Part shown: in pieces, positions 18,437 through 25,508 of the stretch
Position numbering within the stretch: the stretch's first letter is position 1
Layout of the letters: each line of letters begins with the position of its first letter
NCBI RefSeq assembly: GCF_000568255.1
Contig: NZ_KK037166.1
Span: 4,731,947 to 4,770,890 of the forward strand
Direction of reading: 5' to 3'
Source of the DNA: Kutzneria sp. 744
Lineage (GTDB): Bacteria > Actinomycetota > Actinomycetes > Mycobacteriales > Pseudonocardiaceae
Length of the DNA: 38,944 nt
Translations under genes and position numbers: made by a program
Notes under the pieces: generated by a model
The model's input: the letters and a program-made list of their open reading frames with translations, nothing else
What the model was told of the DNA's origin: nothing
Database searches by the model: none

Positions 18437-21400
18437 TCCTGCTGGCCCCTTTGGTGCGGCGGCACCTTGACCAGAGCCTCCCGATCCGGCCGGGCCGGCG
18501 GCACCTCGGCCTCGTCGATGAGGCCGACCTCCAGCTCGGCGGCGAGCTCGTCGTCGTAGTCGTCGTAGCCGTTCTCGATGCCGTCCTCGGGCGGCATGCC
18601 GCTCTCCAGGCCCTCGGGCGAGGGCACGGCCGGCAGCTCGGCCAGCGGCTTCGCGCGCTCGTTGCGCTGGGCGTCCGGCGTGGTGTCCATGGCCGTGCGC
18701 AGCGCGCCGAGGTGGGGCCCGGAGAAGTCGATCCGGATCCGCTCGACGCCGCCCGCGCCGTCGCCGAACACGAACTGCCGGGGGGCGGTGTCGCGTTCGG
18801 TGCCGTTGCGGTGCGAGCCGGGACGACGGCCGAGGCTGGCGATGACCTGCTCGTAGCCGGCGCCCACGGGCACCTTGAGCAGGCGCAGCGCGTCGGCCTG
18901 GGCCTCGTCGTCGTCGAGGCGGCCGACGAAGACCGAGTCGAGCAGGGCGACGAAGCCCTGGATCTTGAGGAAGTCGGCCGGGATCTGGCTGGACAGCATG
19001 ACCCGGACGTTCCACTTGCGGGAGTCACGGGCGAACCGGTTCATCAGCACCCGGCCGGTCGGCACCTCGGACAGGAAGAACGCCTCGTCGATCCAGACGC
19101 CCTTGCGCATGTCCTTGGGCCGCTCGTAGACCGACCGCTGGGTCAGCCACGCCGCCAGGTTGAGCATCTCGACGCCGAGCGCCTCGCCGTCGGTCCAATG
19201 CTCGCGGCCGACGCCGTCCTTGGGCAGGGTCAGCCCGGCCATGGTGAGCACGGTGAGCCGGTCGTCGCGGGTCTCGGAGTACGGGTCGAGGCCGTGCTCG
19301 GGGATGAGCAGCGACATCCGCTCGCGCATCTCGTCGAGGAAGTCCGCGACGACGACGGCGTGCTCGTGATGCTCGCTGGCGTCCCGCCGCAGGGCCTCGA
19401 ACACCAGGCCCGGATGCGCGTCGGGACGGCCGCCGACCATGCGGACGGCGCGCAGCAGCACGATCCGGGTCTGCGGCAGGCGGGCCACCTCGTACGGCAG
19501 CAGGCCGGACAGCACGTCCAGCACCAGCCGACGCCGGGTGGCGGCGGCCAGCGCCTTCTCCCGTCGCCAGGCGCGCTCCGGGTCCTCCTCGTCGAGGAAG
19601 TGCTCCAGCAGCGGCTCGGCGACCACCCGGTACGGGTTGAGGATGCCGGGCTGGGCGTTGAGCAGGTTGATCGGACGCGCGTACGGCTTCAGCTCGGGCA
19701 GCTCGCACAGCGCGGCCAGCGGACCGGACGGGTCGAGCAGCGTCCAGTACGCGCCGGAGCGCAGCGTCTTGTAGACGATGCCGCCGCCGAGGAACGACTT
19801 TCCGCCACCGAGGCCGGCGACCATCGCGGTCAGGCCGGACCCGTCGCGGACCTCCTGCGCCATCCACGGGTCCCACGCCACCGGGCGCCGGGTCGCGGTG
19901 CAGGTCTCGCCGAGCAGGATGCCGCGCCGGTCGCCGACCTCGGCGGTCGCGGTCGGCACGGCCGAGGCCGCCCACACCACGGAGCCGCGCCGCAGATAGG
20001 CGGCCGAGGCCAGCGGCTCGCCGGGGATGAACTCCCGGGCCATCGCGTACTGGGCCTCGGGGTGCTCGATGGCGACCTTCGGCTTGTACAGCTCCAGCAG
20101 GGTCTGGGCCAGCCGCAGCGCGTCACGCTGGGTGGAGCCGGACACGGCCAGCCGCCACCACGAGCGGACCCGGGTGCCCAGCGCGGTGAAGCCCGAGGTC
20201 ATCTCGTCGTCGATCTCGAGCACCCGGCCGGCCTGGCGGACCAGCGACTGCGGCGGCTCCAGGTCGTGCTCGTCGGTGTAGTGCCGGACCTGCGAGCGCA
20301 CCTTGTTCATCTGGCGCTGGAGCTCGCCGCCGACCTCCTCGGGCCGTCGCACGTAGATGCGGGCCGACCACTCCACCGACGCCGGCAGGCGGTCGGCGCG
20401 CTGCACCCACGGGTCGTCGATCTCGGGGATCTGCAGGCCGTGCATGGGGCCGACGGTGAGCACGCAGACGTGTCGCCCGACACCGGCGTTGGACCCGGTG
20501 CGGCCACGCACGGTGACGGTCGGCGAGTACGGCTCCTGGTAGAAGTCGGCCGCGTCGGTGAAGCTGGCCAGGTCCTCCGGCTCCCAGGTGTCGGACGGCA
20601 CGGCCGGCATGTTGCGCGGCGCGGGCAGCCCGAGCGAGCACGAGCGGTGCATCAGCCAGGACATCTCGTCGGCGCTGACCGGGCGGCCTTCCAGGCCGGC
20701 CGAGCCGATCACCTGGTCCAGGTACTCGACCTCGCTGTCCAGGGCGACCAGCTCGGCGTCCACGGCCGCGGGGAAGACGCGGCGCAGCAGCGGAGCGGCC
20801 CGCTCGACGGCGCGGTCCACGACGTTGCGGACCTGCACCTGGACGCCGAGGTAGACCTCCTTCTCCGCCATCGACCGGCCCATCAGCTGCTGCTGCTCGC
20901 CGATCATGTAGTCGTCGAAGGACAGCCCGCCGGGCGCGTCCGGCAGCCGGTTGAGCGCGTTGTGCACGTGCGCCTCGGCCCACATCCGGATCGGATAGGG
21001 CCGGGTCGTCACCCGCAGGTGCATCCAGCGGCCCTGCAGCTCGGCGTACTGGCCGGCGATGGCCACGATCAGGTCCTGGCGCTGCGAGTCGGACCGGAAC
21101 GACCAGCGCTGCGGCGAGAGCCGGTACCACGCGTAGACGTCCTGCCCGGTGCGCACCAGGTGGCCGTCGATACTGCGGGACCGCGATGCTCGGCGTGTAG
21201 CTGGGGGATCGCCTGCTCGCCGGGGAGCCGCCGTCCTCGTGTGCTGTACGCCCCCTGTCGACCCGGGTAGCTCGGCGGCGCATGTGCGCCACGTGCTGCA
21301 CCGAGCGGTTGTCACGGTCTCGCCGGCGTCCCGAACACCGCGAACCTCCCTGGTACGACTGGCTGCCTGCCGGCGTGGTTGCTGTGCGTGCCGGCCGGGT

Positions 21401-21804
21401 GAGTTGTCCGCCGGCGGCAGCTGCCGCCGACCTGGCTTGGCCTGCGGCCGTTGGTCGCTGACCTTGATCCGGGTGGCGGTGAGCGCACCGCCGCTGCCGG
21501 TTGTGGACTGTCTGGGCGCGGTCAGCTCCCGCACCCACATGGTGATCACGGCGCCGAGGGGGCGCTCGTGGCTGATCCGCGAGCCGACCAGCCGGGTGAT
21601 GACCACGGTGATCACCAGCGCCCACGCGACGCTGAAGAAGCCGAAGCCGATCCCGATCCGCCGCTCGACGGTGAGGGTGAGGAAGAACACGGCGAGGCCG
21701 ATGCCCCAGGAGACGTACCGGGCGCGCCACGGGAACGTCGCCTTGGGCGGGCCGAGCCAGACGGCGTCGACCCGGTAGACCTCGTCGTCAGTGCGGATCC
21801 GCAC
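18433..21804 (-). CDS. VirB4-type ATPase with N-terminal membrane domain
   Basis: 1,123 residues as one open frame. Residues 1-105 hold two membrane spans (SWGIGLAVFFLTLTV and FFSVAWALVITVVIT). About 110-210 is an odd linker, and from about 212 (GQDVYAWYRLSPQRWSFRS) on it is a VirB4/TraC-like ATPase. Walker A is AGLGGGKSFLGGG (Lys about 669) and Walker B is GVWIDEAFF (Asp about 906, Glu 907), followed by VMLSSQ. Such ATPases power assembly of, and substrate movement through, type IV secretion channels. The N-terminal two-span part resembles a PrgI-like protein fused to the ATPase. The linker has poor codon bias in this frame and better third-position GC in the other two, hinting at compensating frameshifts. 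GTG 21804 starts 6 nt after the preceding gene. Confidence 0.85.
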   Translation of the reverse strand: MRIRTDDEVYRVDAVWLGPPKATFPWRARYVSWGIGLAVFFLTLTVERRIGIGFGFFSVAWALVITVVITRLVGSRISHERPLGAVITMWVRELTAPRQSTTGSGGALTATRIKVSDQRPQAKPGRRQLPPADNSPGRHAQQPRRQAASRTREVRGVRDAGETVTTARCSTWRTCAAELPGSTGGVQHTRTAAPRRAGDPPATRRASRSRSIDGHLVRTGQDVYAWYRLSPQRWSFRSDSQRQDLIVAIAGQYAELQGRWMHLRVTTRPYPIRMWAEAHVHNALNRLPDAPGGLSFDDYMIGEQQQLMGRSMAEKEVYLGVQVQVRNVVDRAVERAAPLLRRVFPAAVDAELVALDSEVEYLDQVIGSAGLEGRPVSADEMSWLMHRSCSLGLPAPRNMPAVPSDTWEPEDLASFTDAADFYQEPYSPTVTVRGRTGSNAGVGRHVCVLTVGPMHGLQIPEIDDPWVQRADRLPASVEWSARIYVRRPEEVGGELQRQMNKVRSQVRHYTDEHDLEPPQSLVRQAGRVLEIDDEMTSGFTALGTRVRSWWRLAVSGSTQRDALRLAQTLLELYKPKVAIEHPEAQYAMAREFIPGEPLASAAYLRRGSVVWAASAVPTATAEVGDRRGILLGETCTATRRPVAWDPWMAQEVRDGSGLTAMVAGLGGGKSFLGGGIVYKTLRSGAYWTLLDPSGPLAALCELPELKPYARPINLLNAQPGILNPYRVVAEPLLEHFLDEEDPERAWRREKALAAATRRRLVLDVLSGLLPYEVARLPQTRIVLLRAVRMVGGRPDAHPGLVFEALRRDASEHHEHAVVVADFLDEMRERMSLLIPEHGLDPYSETRDDRLTVLTMAGLTLPKDGVGREHWTDGEALGVEMLNLAAWLTQRSVYERPKDMRKGVWIDEAFFLSEVPTGRVLMNRFARDSRKWNVRVMLSSQIPADFLKIQGFVALLDSVFVGRLDDDEAQADALRLLKVPVGAGYEQVIASLGRRPGSHRNGTERDTAPRQFVFGDGAGGVERIRIDFSGPHLGALRTAMDTTPDAQRNERAKPLAELPAVPSPEGLESGMPPEDGIENGYDDYDDELAAELEVGLIDEAEVPPARPDREALVKVPPHQRGQQE

Positions 21805-21810
21805 GCCCGC

Positions 21811-22080
21811 TCACCCGGTGAACAGGCCGGCGAGCCACTTGCCGATGTCGACGCCCGCTCCCGTGATCGCGATACCGATGATGGCCAGCGCCACGATGAC
21901 GCCACCGATGCGGCGCATGACACCAGCGTTGTCGCCCTTGCCGCCGCCCAGCCAGAGCAGCAGCAGCGCGACTGCGAGCAACAGCAGCGGCACGAGATTG
22001 CCGGTGATCCAGTTCTGGACGTTGGTGGTCTTGAGGGGCGTGTCGGCCACAAGGGTGATGAGGCTGCTGGTGGCGGTCAT
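21811..22080 (-). CDS. small two-span membrane protein, first gene of the secretion-like operon
   Basis: 89 residues with two hydrophobic spans (about 29-45, VPLLLLAVALLLLWLGG, and about 57-75) separated by a short basic, glycine-rich loop (GGGKGDNAGVMRR). Size, layout and position directly before the VirB4-type ATPase fit the pilin-like VirB2/TrbC or PrgI-type small proteins of type IV systems. There is no cleavable signal with a clear site, so the exact class stays open. It is the first gene of the leftward operon. Confidence 0.75.
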   Translation of the reverse strand: MTATSSLITLVADTPLKTTNVQNWITGNLVPLLLLAVALLLLWLGGGKGDNAGVMRRIGGVIVALAIIGIAITGAGVDIGKWLAGLFTG

Positions 22081-22514
22081 GTCCTACTCCGGAGTGCGTG
22101 GAGTGTTAACTGCCGGGGGGCGCCCCCGGTCGGCGCTGGCGAGTACAGCACGAGTGGTGGTGCCCGGCGTAGATGTCCCGGCCTGCTTGGCTGTCCCGGC
22201 TTGACTTGTCACAGTGTAGGGGTCGTCAGCGCACTGGGTTGATCCAAAACGTTCCCCTCGGCCGCGTATTACGTCTAATCTGGCTCCACCCATCATCGGT
22301 GGCGAGGGCCGGATGGAGAACACGTGACACGGAATTCTCCCGCTTGCCGGAACAGTTCACCCGCTTGCGACAAAGCTCATCACACAGTGTGCGTCGACAA
22401 CGGTAACACCGTGACAGACCTGACCTGTTCGGCTGACGGACCTGGCGACAGGGCCCGTGTGCTGCTGGACTTCGGTGACGGACGGCTCACCCCTCCTCAA
22501 GCAGGGATGTTCGC
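22081..22514. other. divergent intergenic region of the secretion-like operon
   Basis: 434 bases between the leftward operon and the rightward small gene. It is less GC-rich than the genes around it and should hold both promoters. TACACT on the minus strand near 22215 is a possible -10, but no convincing -35 pairs with it. On the plus strand ACACGTGACACGG (22318-22330) and GTAACACCGTGACAGACC (about 22402-22419) share GTGACA elements that could be operator half-sites; this is only a suggestion. No tRNA or riboswitch is recognised. Confidence 0.4.
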
Positions 22515-22835
22515 ATGGCCCAGCAACCCGAGCTAGACCATGGCGAGGACGTCTCGCTGCACGCCGACCAGGCTACCGGCCGGAGCCGGGTCGCGGGCCG
22601 TCGGGTCCAGCGCACCGTGAACTTCGACCAGGAGGTCCTCGACCGCGCCCGGGCCGCCGCCGCGCACCTGGCCACCCACACGCCGGAGGCCGGCGTGCGC
22701 AGCCTGGCCGACATCGTCAACCCGGCCGTGGCCGAGCGCGTGGCCGAGCTGGAGGAGCGCTTCAACTCGGGCCAACCGTTCGACCCGGTCTTCCGCCTTC
22801 CGCCGGGCCGCCCCCGCGAGTGGCCGGACACCTGA
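22515..22835 (+). CDS. small possible DNA-binding protein (ribbon-helix-helix or ParB C-terminal-like)
   Basis: 106 residues. After a charged 30-residue N-terminus comes RRVQRTVNFDQEVLDRARAA, a beta strand followed by a helix as in ribbon-helix-helix proteins. It continues with ATHTPEAGVRSLADIVNPAV and a helical ELEERFNSGQPF tail. Similar short proteins in actinobacteria are annotated as ParB C-terminal/centromere-binding-like; I cannot confirm which. It is transcribed away from the secretion-like operon across a 434-bp gap and might regulate it. AGGGATG lies just before the ATG. No other copy or ParA is present in the window. The 270 bases after it up to rnpB contain hairpins and repeats but no gene. 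Confidence 0.7.
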   Translation: MAQQPELDHGEDVSLHADQATGRSRVAGRRVQRTVNFDQEVLDRARAAAAHLATHTPEAGVRSLADIVNPAVAERVAELEERFNSGQPFDPVFRLPPGRPREWPDT

Positions 22836-23005
22836 CTGCTTCCACACCGGTAAGTAGCCCTACCGAGAAGTAGGTTGCGTGGGTTGAGGACAAGGTTGGC
22901 CTGGCCCCGCCGGTGCTTCGCCCGGTTGGCGGATTTCGGCCGCCGCCACCGACGCGCCCCACCACCTACCCGACGCGGCGGGCTAAATCCGGCAAGGGCG
23001 AGGCA

Positions 23006-23024
23006 CCGGCCCCAAAGGGGCCGG
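23006..23024. terminator. strong hairpin, probable terminator
   Basis: CCGGCCCC pairs perfectly with GGGGCCGG around AAA: 8 GC pairs. It lies 84 nt beyond the 3' end of rnpB (leftward) and 170 nt beyond the small rightward gene, so it may stop transcription from either side. There is no U tract. Confidence 0.6.
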
Positions 23025-23030
23025 GCCCGC

Positions 23031-23054
23031 GACGCCGGAGGCGGCGCCAATAAG
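23031..23054. repeat. 24-bp direct repeat, copy 1
   Basis: Identical over 24 bp to 23082-23105. It contains the short hairpin GACGCC-GGAGGC-GGCGCC followed by AATAAG. The two copies are 51 bp apart, both beyond the rnpB 3' end. Confidence 0.9.
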
Positions 23055-23081
23055 ATGCGGATCTGGGTGAATTTTGCGCTG

Positions 23082-23105
23082 GACGCCGGAGGCGGCGCCA
23101 ATAAG
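23082..23105. repeat. 24-bp direct repeat, copy 2
   Basis: Exact second copy of 23031-23054, lying 2-3 nt after the 3' end of rnpB in its direction of transcription. With the hairpin at 23006-23024 it forms a row of three stem-loops downstream of rnpB, which could serve as a terminator or 3'-processing zone. Confidence 0.9.
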
Positions 23106-23107
23106 CA

Positions 23108-23502
23108 CGAACGAGTCGGCTTGTAAGCCGGATCCTGTACCTGTTTCCAGGCAGCGGCCATCCATCTTGGCCTGCCGTTGCCGGCAGGCTCCAGCGGCCT
23201 ACCCGCAGGCATCGGGCGGGCAGCCCTCGAACGCCTGCGCAGGCGCCGCGTGCGGCGCCCTCTTGGCCTTGCTCCGGGTGGGGTTTACCTAGCCACCCCG
23301 GTCACCCGGGGTGCTGGTGGTCTCTTACACCACCGTTTCACCCTTACCCGGCCGCCTCGCGGCGTCCGGGCGGTCTGTTCTCTGTGGCACTGTCCCGCGG
23401 GTCGCCCCGGGTTGCCGTTAGCAACCACCCTGCCCTGTGGAGTCCGGACTTTCCTCGGCGGCGGACCGGGGCCCGCCGACGCGGCCGCCCTGCCGACTCG
23501 TC
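23108..23502 (-). ncRNA. rnpB: RNase P RNA (bacterial class A)
   Basis: About 395 nt on the minus strand. The 5' strand of P1 (CGAGTCGGC, near 23500) pairs with the 3' strand GCCGACTCG (23112-23120). Universally conserved blocks are present: GAGGAAAGTCCGGACTCC, then CAGGGTG, ACAGAGAACAGA, GGGTAAGGGTGAAACGGTGG and the 3' GGCTTACA block. This RNA is the catalytic subunit of RNase P, which cuts 5' leaders from pre-tRNAs. The ends are accurate to a few nucleotides. Protein frames across it (one over 470 codons) are artefacts. Confidence 0.95.
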
Positions 23503-23560
23503 CGCGTCGACCAGCCTAGTACGGGCCCGTCCCAGGGTCTGGAATGGGCTGGTCGACGCG
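23503..23560. promoter_or_regulatory. 14-bp inverted repeat spanning the rnpB promoter region
   Basis: CGCGTCGACCAGCC (23503-23516) is perfectly repeated in inverse at 23547-23560, with 30 bp between that include the palindrome ACGGGCCCGT (23521-23530). The best rnpB -10 candidate, TAGGCT on the minus strand (23513-23518), lies partly in the left arm, about 7 nt from the expected start. No clear -35 is seen. Confidence 0.6.
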
Positions 23561-23589
23561 TTGACCGTGTTTGGGCTCCGTGCTCTACT
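23561..23589 (+). promoter_or_regulatory. possible promoter toward sfnG
   Basis: TTGACC (23561-23566), 17 nt, TCTACT (23584-23589) on the plus strand, directly after the right arm of the inverted repeat. It would give an sfnG leader of about 150 nt, in which I see no known riboswitch. Confidence 0.4.
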
Positions 23590-23745
23590 CGCTGCATGGT
23601 CGCGGTTTTCCGACTCACCCGCCGTCGTCACGTGGATTTGGTCCGCGTCGCGGCGAGTGCCTGTCGAACCTGGTAGATCGTCCTCATTCTCCCCGTGATC
23701 CCGAGCGGGTTTCTTCTGTGTACGACACAAATTTCTGGAGAAGCC

Positions 23746-24879
23746 TTGTCCGAACACGTCGGATACGAGCCGGTGAAATTCGCCTACTGGGTGCCGAACG
23801 TCAGCGGCGGACTGGTCGTCAGCCGAATCGAGCAGCGCACCGACTGGGGCTACGACTACAACCGGAAACTGGCGGTGCTGGCCGAGAACAACGGTTTCGA
23901 GTACGCGCTGAGCCAGGTCCGCTACATCGCCGGCTACGGCGCGGCCTACCAGCACGAGTCGACGAGTTTCAGCCTGGCGCTGCTGCTGGCCACCGAGCGG
24001 CTCAAGGTCATCGCGGCGGTGCACCCGGGCCTGTGGCAGCCGGGTGTGCTGGCGAAGATGCTGGCCACGACCGATCACCTGTCCAACGGCCGGGCGGCGG
24101 TGAACGTCGTCAGCGGCTGGTTCAAGGACGAGTTCACCAAGCTGGGCGAGCCGTGGCTGGAACACGACGAGCGTTATCGGCGCTCGGAGGAGTTCATCCG
24201 CGTGCTGCGCGAGATCTGGACGTCCGAGCACGCGGAGTTCCGCGGCGACTTCTACCGTCTGCACGACTTCGATCTGAAGCCGAAACCGCTGGCGAGCGAG
24301 GGCCGGCCGCATCCGGAGATCTTCCAGGGCGGCAACTCCACGGCGGCCCGCGCGATGGCCGGCCGGGTGTCGGACTGGTATTTCAGCAACGGCAAGGACT
24401 TCGACGGCGTCACCGAGCAGATCGACGACGTGAACGCCACCGCCGAACAGCACGGCCGGCGGGTGCGATTCGGTCTGAACGGCTTTCTCATCGCGCGGGA
24501 CACCGAGGCCGAGGCCAAGGAAGTGCTGCGGGAAATCGTGGCCAAGGCCGATGTCGAGGCGGTCGAGGGATTCGGCTCGGCCGTCCGGCAGGCGGGGCAG
24601 TCGACCGGCGACAGGACCGGCATGTGGCAGGACTCCTCGTTCGACGACCTGGTCCAGTACAACGACGGCTTCCGCACCCGGCTGATCGGCACGCCCGAGC
24701 AGGTGGCGACGCGGATCGTGGAGTACCGGCGCCGCGGCGTCGACCTGCTGCTGCTCGGCTTCCTGCACTACCTCGAAGACGTCGAGTACTTCGGCCGCAA
24801 GGTGCTGCCGATCGTCCGCGAGCTGGAGGCGGACCTGGACAAGTCATCCGCGACGCCCGAACCGGTGCCCGCGAGCTGA
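23746..24879 (+). CDS. sfnG: FMNH2-dependent dimethyl sulfone monooxygenase-like
   Basis: 377 residues of the luciferase-like (TIM barrel) flavin monooxygenase family, with the pattern of SfnG throughout: EPVKFAYWVPNVSGGLVVS at the start, EQRTDWGYDYNRKLAVLAE, AAVHPGLWQPGVLAKM, VVSGWFKDEFTKLGEPWLEH, EIFQGGNSTAARAMAGRVSD and GVDLLLLGFLHYLEDVEYFG. SfnG oxidises dimethyl sulfone with O2 and FMNH2 to methanesulfinate and formaldehyde, opening a route to use organosulfur as a sulfur source. The start is put at TTG 23746 because GGAG lies 5 nt before it and it gives the family length; 17 further residues are open upstream. The FMN reductase gene follows 63 bp later. Function is by family, not tested. 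Confidence 0.88.
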   Translation: MSEHVGYEPVKFAYWVPNVSGGLVVSRIEQRTDWGYDYNRKLAVLAENNGFEYALSQVRYIAGYGAAYQHESTSFSLALLLATERLKVIAAVHPGLWQPGVLAKMLATTDHLSNGRAAVNVVSGWFKDEFTKLGEPWLEHDERYRRSEEFIRVLREIWTSEHAEFRGDFYRLHDFDLKPKPLASEGRPHPEIFQGGNSTAARAMAGRVSDWYFSNGKDFDGVTEQIDDVNATAEQHGRRVRFGLNGFLIARDTEAEAKEVLREIVAKADVEAVEGFGSAVRQAGQSTGDRTGMWQDSSFDDLVQYNDGFRTRLIGTPEQVATRIVEYRRRGVDLLLLGFLHYLEDVEYFGRKVLPIVRELEADLDKSSATPEPVPAS

Positions 24880-24890
24880 ACCACTCCCCT

Positions 24891-24926
24891 GCCTCGGTGC
24901 AGTGGCGGCAGCCGCTGCACCGAGGC
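24891..24926. other. 12-bp-stem hairpin between sfnG and the reductase gene
   Basis: GCCTCGGTGCAG (24891-24902) pairs perfectly with CTGCACCGAGGC (24915-24926). It lies between the sfnG stop and the AGGAGG of the next gene, with no U tract. It may be a transcript-stabilising or attenuating hairpin, or an operator. Confidence 0.75.
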
Positions 24927-24942
24927 GACCCAGGAGGTCGCC

Positions 24943-25497
24943 ATGTCGACAGTGCTCTTGCTCTCCGGCAGCCCGTCGCCGGACTCCCGAACCGCGGTGC
25001 TGCTCGCGCACACCGGCGGTTGGCTGGCCTCGCACGGGCACGAGGTGCAGACGCTGCACGTGCGCGAGCTGCCGACCTCGGCGCTGCTGACGTCCAACAC
25101 CGAGCACCCGGCGATCCGGGCGGCGGTGAGCCAGGTGCACCGGGCCGACGGCGTGATCGTGGCCAGCCCGGTCTACCGCGCGGCCTACAGCGGCCTGGTC
25201 AAGGCGTTCCTCGACCTGCTGGCGGACAACGCGCTGGCCCGCAAGGTGGTGCTGCCGCTGGCCACCGGCGGCACACAGGGCCACCTCGTGGCGATCGACT
25301 ACGCACTGCGGCCGATGCTCACGGCCATGGGCGCGGACCGGCTGGTGCCGGGCTGTTTCGTGCTCGACCGGCTGATCCAGCCCGGCGACGACGGCGGCGC
25401 GATCGCCCCGGACGCGCGGGCGGCCGTCGACGGCGCGCTCGCAGGCTTCGACGAGGCGCTGAGCGCGACCCGGGAACGGCTGGCCGCCGCCTCCTAG
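24943..25497 (+). CDS. NADPH-dependent FMN reductase (SsuE/MsuE-like)
   Basis: 184 residues of the flavodoxin-like reductase family. The FMN phosphate loop is LLSGSPSPDSRTAVLL near the N-terminus, ASPVYRAAYSGLVKAFLDLL follows at about 65-85, and PLATGGTQGH at about 105. Such enzymes reduce FMN with NAD(P)H and hand it to two-component monooxygenases. Its position right after sfnG makes it the likely flavin supplier for that enzyme. A good AGGAGG stands before ATG 24943. The stop is duplicated in the following 15-bp repeat (25493-25520), and the convergent phosphatase gene ends 11 bp away. Confidence 0.9.
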   Translation: MSTVLLLSGSPSPDSRTAVLLAHTGGWLASHGHEVQTLHVRELPTSALLTSNTEHPAIRAAVSQVHRADGVIVASPVYRAAYSGLVKAFLDLLADNALARKVVLPLATGGTQGHLVAIDYALRPMLTAMGADRLVPGCFVLDRLIQPGDDGGAIAPDARAAVDGALAGFDEALSATRERLAAAS

Positions 25498-25508
25498 CCC
25501 AGGTGCCC

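Noticed and set aside
15506-21270. Two plus-strand frames of about 1,000 codons opposite the secretion-like operon
   Set aside because: Low-complexity composition, no motifs, antisense to the VirB4, VirB6, VirB8 and NlpC genes.
23031-23105. CRISPR array
   Set aside because: Only two 24-bp units with a single 27-bp gap and no cas genes.
22487-23212. Minus-strand frame with the repeated peptide LLAPPPAS
   Set aside because: The repeat peptide is only the translation of the 24-bp intergenic repeat; the frame also enters rnpB.
23344-24768. Minus-strand frame over rnpB and sfnG
   Set aside because: It runs across a structural RNA and antisense to the sfnG gene.
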